From Streptomyces hyaluromycini (lineage in GTDB: Bacteria; Actinomycetota; Actinomycetes; Streptomycetales; Streptomycetaceae): a DNA stretch of 64,000 nucleotides. The stretch's first letter is position 1. Every line of letters begins with the position of its first letter. Made by a program: the position numbers and the translations under genes. This document shows, one piece after another, positions 61,887 to 64,000 of the stretch. The stretch lies in the NCBI RefSeq assembly GCF_002217755.1, contig NZ_BCFL01000035.1:90607-154606 (forward strand), in the 5' to 3' direction. The notes beneath the pieces are model-generated. The model did not search any database and had not been told where the DNA came from. It saw only the letters and a list, made by a program, of their open reading frames with translations.

Positions 61887-61978
61887 GAACCACGAACAAC
61901 CCCGGCCGAACCCGCACCCCAGCGGACCGCAGAACACCGCTTGACCTGCAAAAACGCAGGTAGAGAGGGGTCGCGTAG

Positions 61979-62440
61979 CACACGTACTATGTTGTTGCGG
62001 GCGGCGTCCCGATCTTGGTCCACAACACCGACGGCGAATCCTGTGTGGTTCCCGGAACGGCCGTGGTTCATGCGCACATCAGCGATGGGAATAACGTTCA
62101 CTTCAGCGTTGAGGTGATGGATGGTGCCGGGAATGTCACCCACACGCACCTCATGCCGAATGTCGGGCACACCGAGACGCCGATTAGCAACTATGGAGGA
62201 AGCTCAGGTGCCCCGCAGATCACGTTCGATTTGCCGAATGGAGCTGCGGCGCGCGACTTCCAGATGAGCAAGGTGGGCACTGAACAAGGGCCCTACGATT
62301 TCGTGAAAAATAGTTGCCTGACTCACGTTTGTGATGTTCTCAGAGCTGGTGGCGTCGACGACATACCCACCAACGGTCGACTGCTGTTGATCTGGGCGAA
62401 TCACGATGGTATGACCTCTATGTACTGCGCTGATGGGTGA
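61979..62440 (+). pseudogene. Orphan Rhs tip: HINT tail plus papain/LRAT-like toxin
   Basis: The frame starts after TAG 61976 with TYYVVAGGVPILVHN, the last 15 residues of the HINT domain, and continues for about 138 toxin residues. VVHAHISDGNNVHFSVEV holds candidate His residues, and DFVKNSCLTHVCDVLRAGG resembles the NC-x2-HF/V-x2-LR block of circularly permuted papain-like (LRAT/PPPDE) proteins, so a cysteine peptidase or amidase is likely. No start, signal or shell exists, so it is silent in place but could be swapped into an Rhs gene through the shared HINT end. Fold assignment is by motif. Confidence 0.65.
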
Positions 62441-62479
62441 GTTGAATGAGTGGGAGCAGCTAGGGATGGTTGACGCGTG

Positions 62480-62809
62480 ATGAAAGTCAGGAACTCAGAG
62501 GACTATGGAGCGCTCGTCTCGATTGCGAGCGACGATCGGTTCCCTTGGTCGGTCTGTGTCATGGCTGGGCGTGGGATATCTGCATACGCAAGCGCAAATG
62601 ATTGGGTTCTCGCGGCGGGAAAGAAGATTGGTGAAGCCCACCTGTTGGGAGAGCAGCTGATTTCTCTCGCGGAAATCACGGAGGGGCTTGGTCTCCTCTG
62701 GGATAAGTGGACTCGCGGCGACATTTCGATCGAGCTTCTAAAGTCTGAGCTTGAAGACCTCGTCTTCGCAATGGAGCGGTGGATAGAAGGTGTGCGTCCT
62801 GCTTCCTGA
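62480..62809 (+). CDS. Putative immunity protein of the papain-like tip
   Basis: A 109-residue protein 39 nt behind the toxin stop. It contains VRNSEDYGALVSIASDDRFP, a hydrophobic middle and a C-terminal helix (LLKSELEDLVFAMERWIEGV). ATG 62480 is used; GTG 62477 just upstream is also possible. Unknown family; role inferred from the toxin-immunity order and the terminator that follows. Confidence 0.6.
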   Translation: MKVRNSEDYGALVSIASDDRFPWSVCVMAGRGISAYASANDWVLAAGKKIGEAHLLGEQLISLAEITEGLGLLWDKWTRGDISIELLKSELEDLVFAMERWIEGVRPAS

Positions 62810-62833
62810 AACGACTTGATATCTGCATTGTGA

Positions 62834-62858
62834 CCCCACCGGATTGATTCCGGTGGGG
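62834..62858. terminator. CCCCACCGG hairpin after the second immunity gene
   Basis: CCCCACCGG (62834-62842) and CCGGTGGGG (62850-62858) form a 9-bp stem with a 7-nt loop. It is the same core as 59193-59229 and is followed 14 nt later by TGACGGCAG. Confidence 0.8.
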
Positions 62859-62871
62859 CCACTCTGGTGTC

Positions 62872-62880
62872 TGACGGCAG
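62872..62880. repeat. TGACGGCAG, unoccupied half of the att sequence
   Basis: The first nine bases of the att repeat appear here at the same distance from a CCCCACCGG hairpin as at attL, but the second TGACGGCA is missing. It may represent the ancestral target sequence or a crossover scar. Confidence 0.55.
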
Positions 62881-63234
62881 AATCTTGTAGATTCCTACCG
62901 GATACGGAGTGGAAATCAGCAGCCTTCGGAGCAGGCGATGGGACGAGGTGGAGAAGCTCTCAGCCACACGGAGAACCGGGTGGCTCGAATGTCTGGTGGA
63001 GTTCCCACGTATGGTACGAGGGTGGTCACTGGTGACGAGTTCTTCCTTGATTCGCCCGCGCCAGAGGGAGGATACGTTGTCACCACGGGGGCACGACCGC
63101 CGTGCTCTAGCTGTAGAGGTGCGATGACTCGGACTGCAGAGGACACCGGTGCTACCTTCGCCTATCTCTGGAAGGACCCCCAAGACGGCTGGCAATGGTG
63201 GCAGACGGACTTGCCGTCAAGCTGGCGGAAATAG
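62875..63234 (+). CDS. Orphan deaminase-like toxin tip
   Basis: An open frame from the att-like sequence to TAG 63234 (119 residues; 98 from ATG 62938, which has GGAG 6 nt upstream and could be used). LSHTENRVARM gives the H-x-E zinc/proton-shuttle motif and RPPCSSCRGAMTRTA the PCxxC pair, then GATFAYLWKDPQDGWQWW. This is the deaminase superfamily of polymorphic toxins that act on nucleic-acid bases or nucleotides; the subfamily is unclear. No HINT tail is left. It differs from the deaminase-like tip at 58136-58568. Confidence 0.7.
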   Translation, partial: RQNLVDSYRIRSGNQQPSEQAMGRGGEALSHTENRVARMSGGVPTYGTRVVTGDEFFLDSPAPEGGYVVTTGARPPCSSCRGAMTRTAEDTGATFAYLWKDPQDGWQWWQTDLPSSWRK

Positions 63235-63267
63235 ACTTGTAAGACTCAAGATTATTTGAGGGGCGAA

Positions 63268-63609
63268 ATGCCGATCAACGATCCAAATCGTCGAGATCCT
63301 GTTGAGATTTTGGCGCGTGTCGACAGCATGGAGCCAGACGCTGAGGATGTGCTTCGAGCTTTCCAGACGTGGGTGTATCTCGCTGGGAGAGCTGGATGGA
63401 TGGTAGAGGAAGAGCCAGGTTTTCAACCGCAGTCCGAAGATACTGATATCGGCGGCGTCGTCATCGATGGTCTGTCTTATCGTCTGCATTACGGGCTCCG
63501 GTGCAGAGAGAACGCGGTTGATGACTCGACGACTCCACCGTCACTGCGATCGATCTTTACGTACGCGGCATGGGCAGAGCCTGTGGTAGAGAACTCTTCG
63601 CTGTGGTGA
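63268..63609 (+). CDS. Putative immunity protein of the orphan deaminase tip
   Basis: A 113-residue acidic protein; GAGGGG stands 6 nt before ATG 63268. It contains NRRDPVEILARVDSMEPDAE, LRAFQTWVYLAGRAGWMVEE and a C-terminal segment rich in aromatic residues (SIFTYAAWAEPVV). No family recognised. The place 33 nt after a deaminase-like tip, the low GC and the hairpin downstream fit an antitoxin. Confidence 0.6.
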   Translation: MPINDPNRRDPVEILARVDSMEPDAEDVLRAFQTWVYLAGRAGWMVEEEPGFQPQSEDTDIGGVVIDGLSYRLHYGLRCRENAVDDSTTPPSLRSIFTYAAWAEPVVENSSLW

Positions 63610-63719
63610 GTTGGACAGTTCCAGCGGCACAACGTTTTGTCTATCGAATCATCGCAGGTGGGCATCGTGCGCAAGGCAGGCGGATCACGCGTCTAATTCC
63701 TTACTGGGGAAGTTACTAG
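63606..63719 (+). CDS. Possible 37-residue basic peptide
   Basis: GTG 63606 overlaps the immunity-gene stop (GTGA). The frame encodes a basic peptide (RIIAGGHRAQGRRITRLIPY) that ends just before the terminator. It could be a coupled small gene or chance. Confidence 0.3.
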   Translation: MSWTVPAAQRFVYRIIAGGHRAQGRRITRLIPYWGSY

Positions 63720-63741
63720 AATCTAGCCTCGAAGTTTCGTG

Positions 63742-63770
63742 ACGGTCCGCCGACGGAGTCGGTGGACCGT
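63742..63770. terminator. Hairpin ending the last toxin-immunity module
   Basis: ACGGTCCGCCGAC (63742-63754) pairs with 63758-63770 around GGA with one G-T pair, followed by TTTCC. Confidence 0.8.
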
Positions 63771-64000
63771 TTCCGTGCCGTGCGCGAAGGCTGTGCAGGC
63801 CCAGGGCCCGAGTGTCGCCTCAGCGGGCGCAGGATGATCCAAGAAGCCAAGGCCGGCAGCCGAAAGGCAGCAGGAAACCGGGACTGGTGGCTGGCGCCCC
63901 CGCTAGCCATCCCGCATAACTGGCCGGATACGGGCACTGCCCGGACCCGAAAGGATGCTGCCACTTGGGGAACACATGGGAGCGTCTCTGGCGACCAGAG
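63771..64000. other. Window end without a supported gene
   Basis: No gene, repeat or motif could be supported here; the open minus frame is of antisense type. Confidence 0.5.

Noticed and set aside
8088..62880. Repeated TGACGGCA considered as a CRISPR or iteron array
   Set aside because: Only two units per site at distant places, tied to int and the terminators; att sites explain it better.

Overview
The window looks like chromosomal DNA of a Streptomyces-like actinomycete: very high GC, GTG starts, long antisense shadow frames, MoCo/cytochrome, ECF, two-component and GH15 genes of streptomycete type, and remnants of a pSAM2-like integrative element (rep-xis-int order). No rRNA, tRNA or CRISPR array was seen.

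Two related polymorphic-toxin loci flank a metabolic middle. Locus A (1-8110) keeps a 5'-truncated minus-strand LamG/SGNH-like secreted protein, two abutting IS5-family elements, and on the plus strand the 3' end of an Rhs gene (HINT domain plus HNH-like toxin tip) with its SUKH immunity gene. Locus B (43541-63770) is the intact version: a secreted Ig-like protein, a secreted DNRLRE/VCBS/LamG protein and, divergent from it, a 2,865-residue Rhs protein with two embedded lectin domains, a HINT domain and a deaminase-like toxin tip, followed by its putative immunity gene. In locus A the stretch carrying both 5' ends and the shared promoter appears to have been lost beside the IS pair. Beyond locus B lie two orphan tips with partner genes: a papain/LRAT-like tip and a second deaminase-like tip.

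Three of the four toxin-immunity modules end in a strong hairpin followed by TGACGGCAG. That sequence also forms the ends of an integrative element: 59239-61886 is bounded by near-identical 22-bp repeats and holds int, xis, a rep fragment and a GntR regulator. A sister copy starts at 8088 and has lost its right end. Conserved HINT 3' sequence on one side and the hairpin/att sequence on the other would let toxin tips be exchanged, and the same place serves as an integration site.

The middle (11.4-42.1 kb) holds an acetolactate-synthase-like enzyme, an FMN reductase, and two paralogous modules built of a membrane cytochrome-b/molybdopterin fusion, a small membrane protein and a methyltransferase. 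The second module is spread around an epimerase, a two-component system (its kinase carries an in-frame stop), and a tightly overlapping operon of glycosyltransferases and a methyltransferase; repeats of the GACGTCAGAGATCYGTAAG type may be the response-regulator boxes. Next come an ECF41 sigma factor with a FAD oxidoreductase, small enzymes (deaminase, M24, MOSC, ASCH), a WD40 gene with a poly-C frameshift, and a divergent amino-acid oxidase/LysR pair. Transposase debris (IS3, IS5, IS110) marks the breakpoints.
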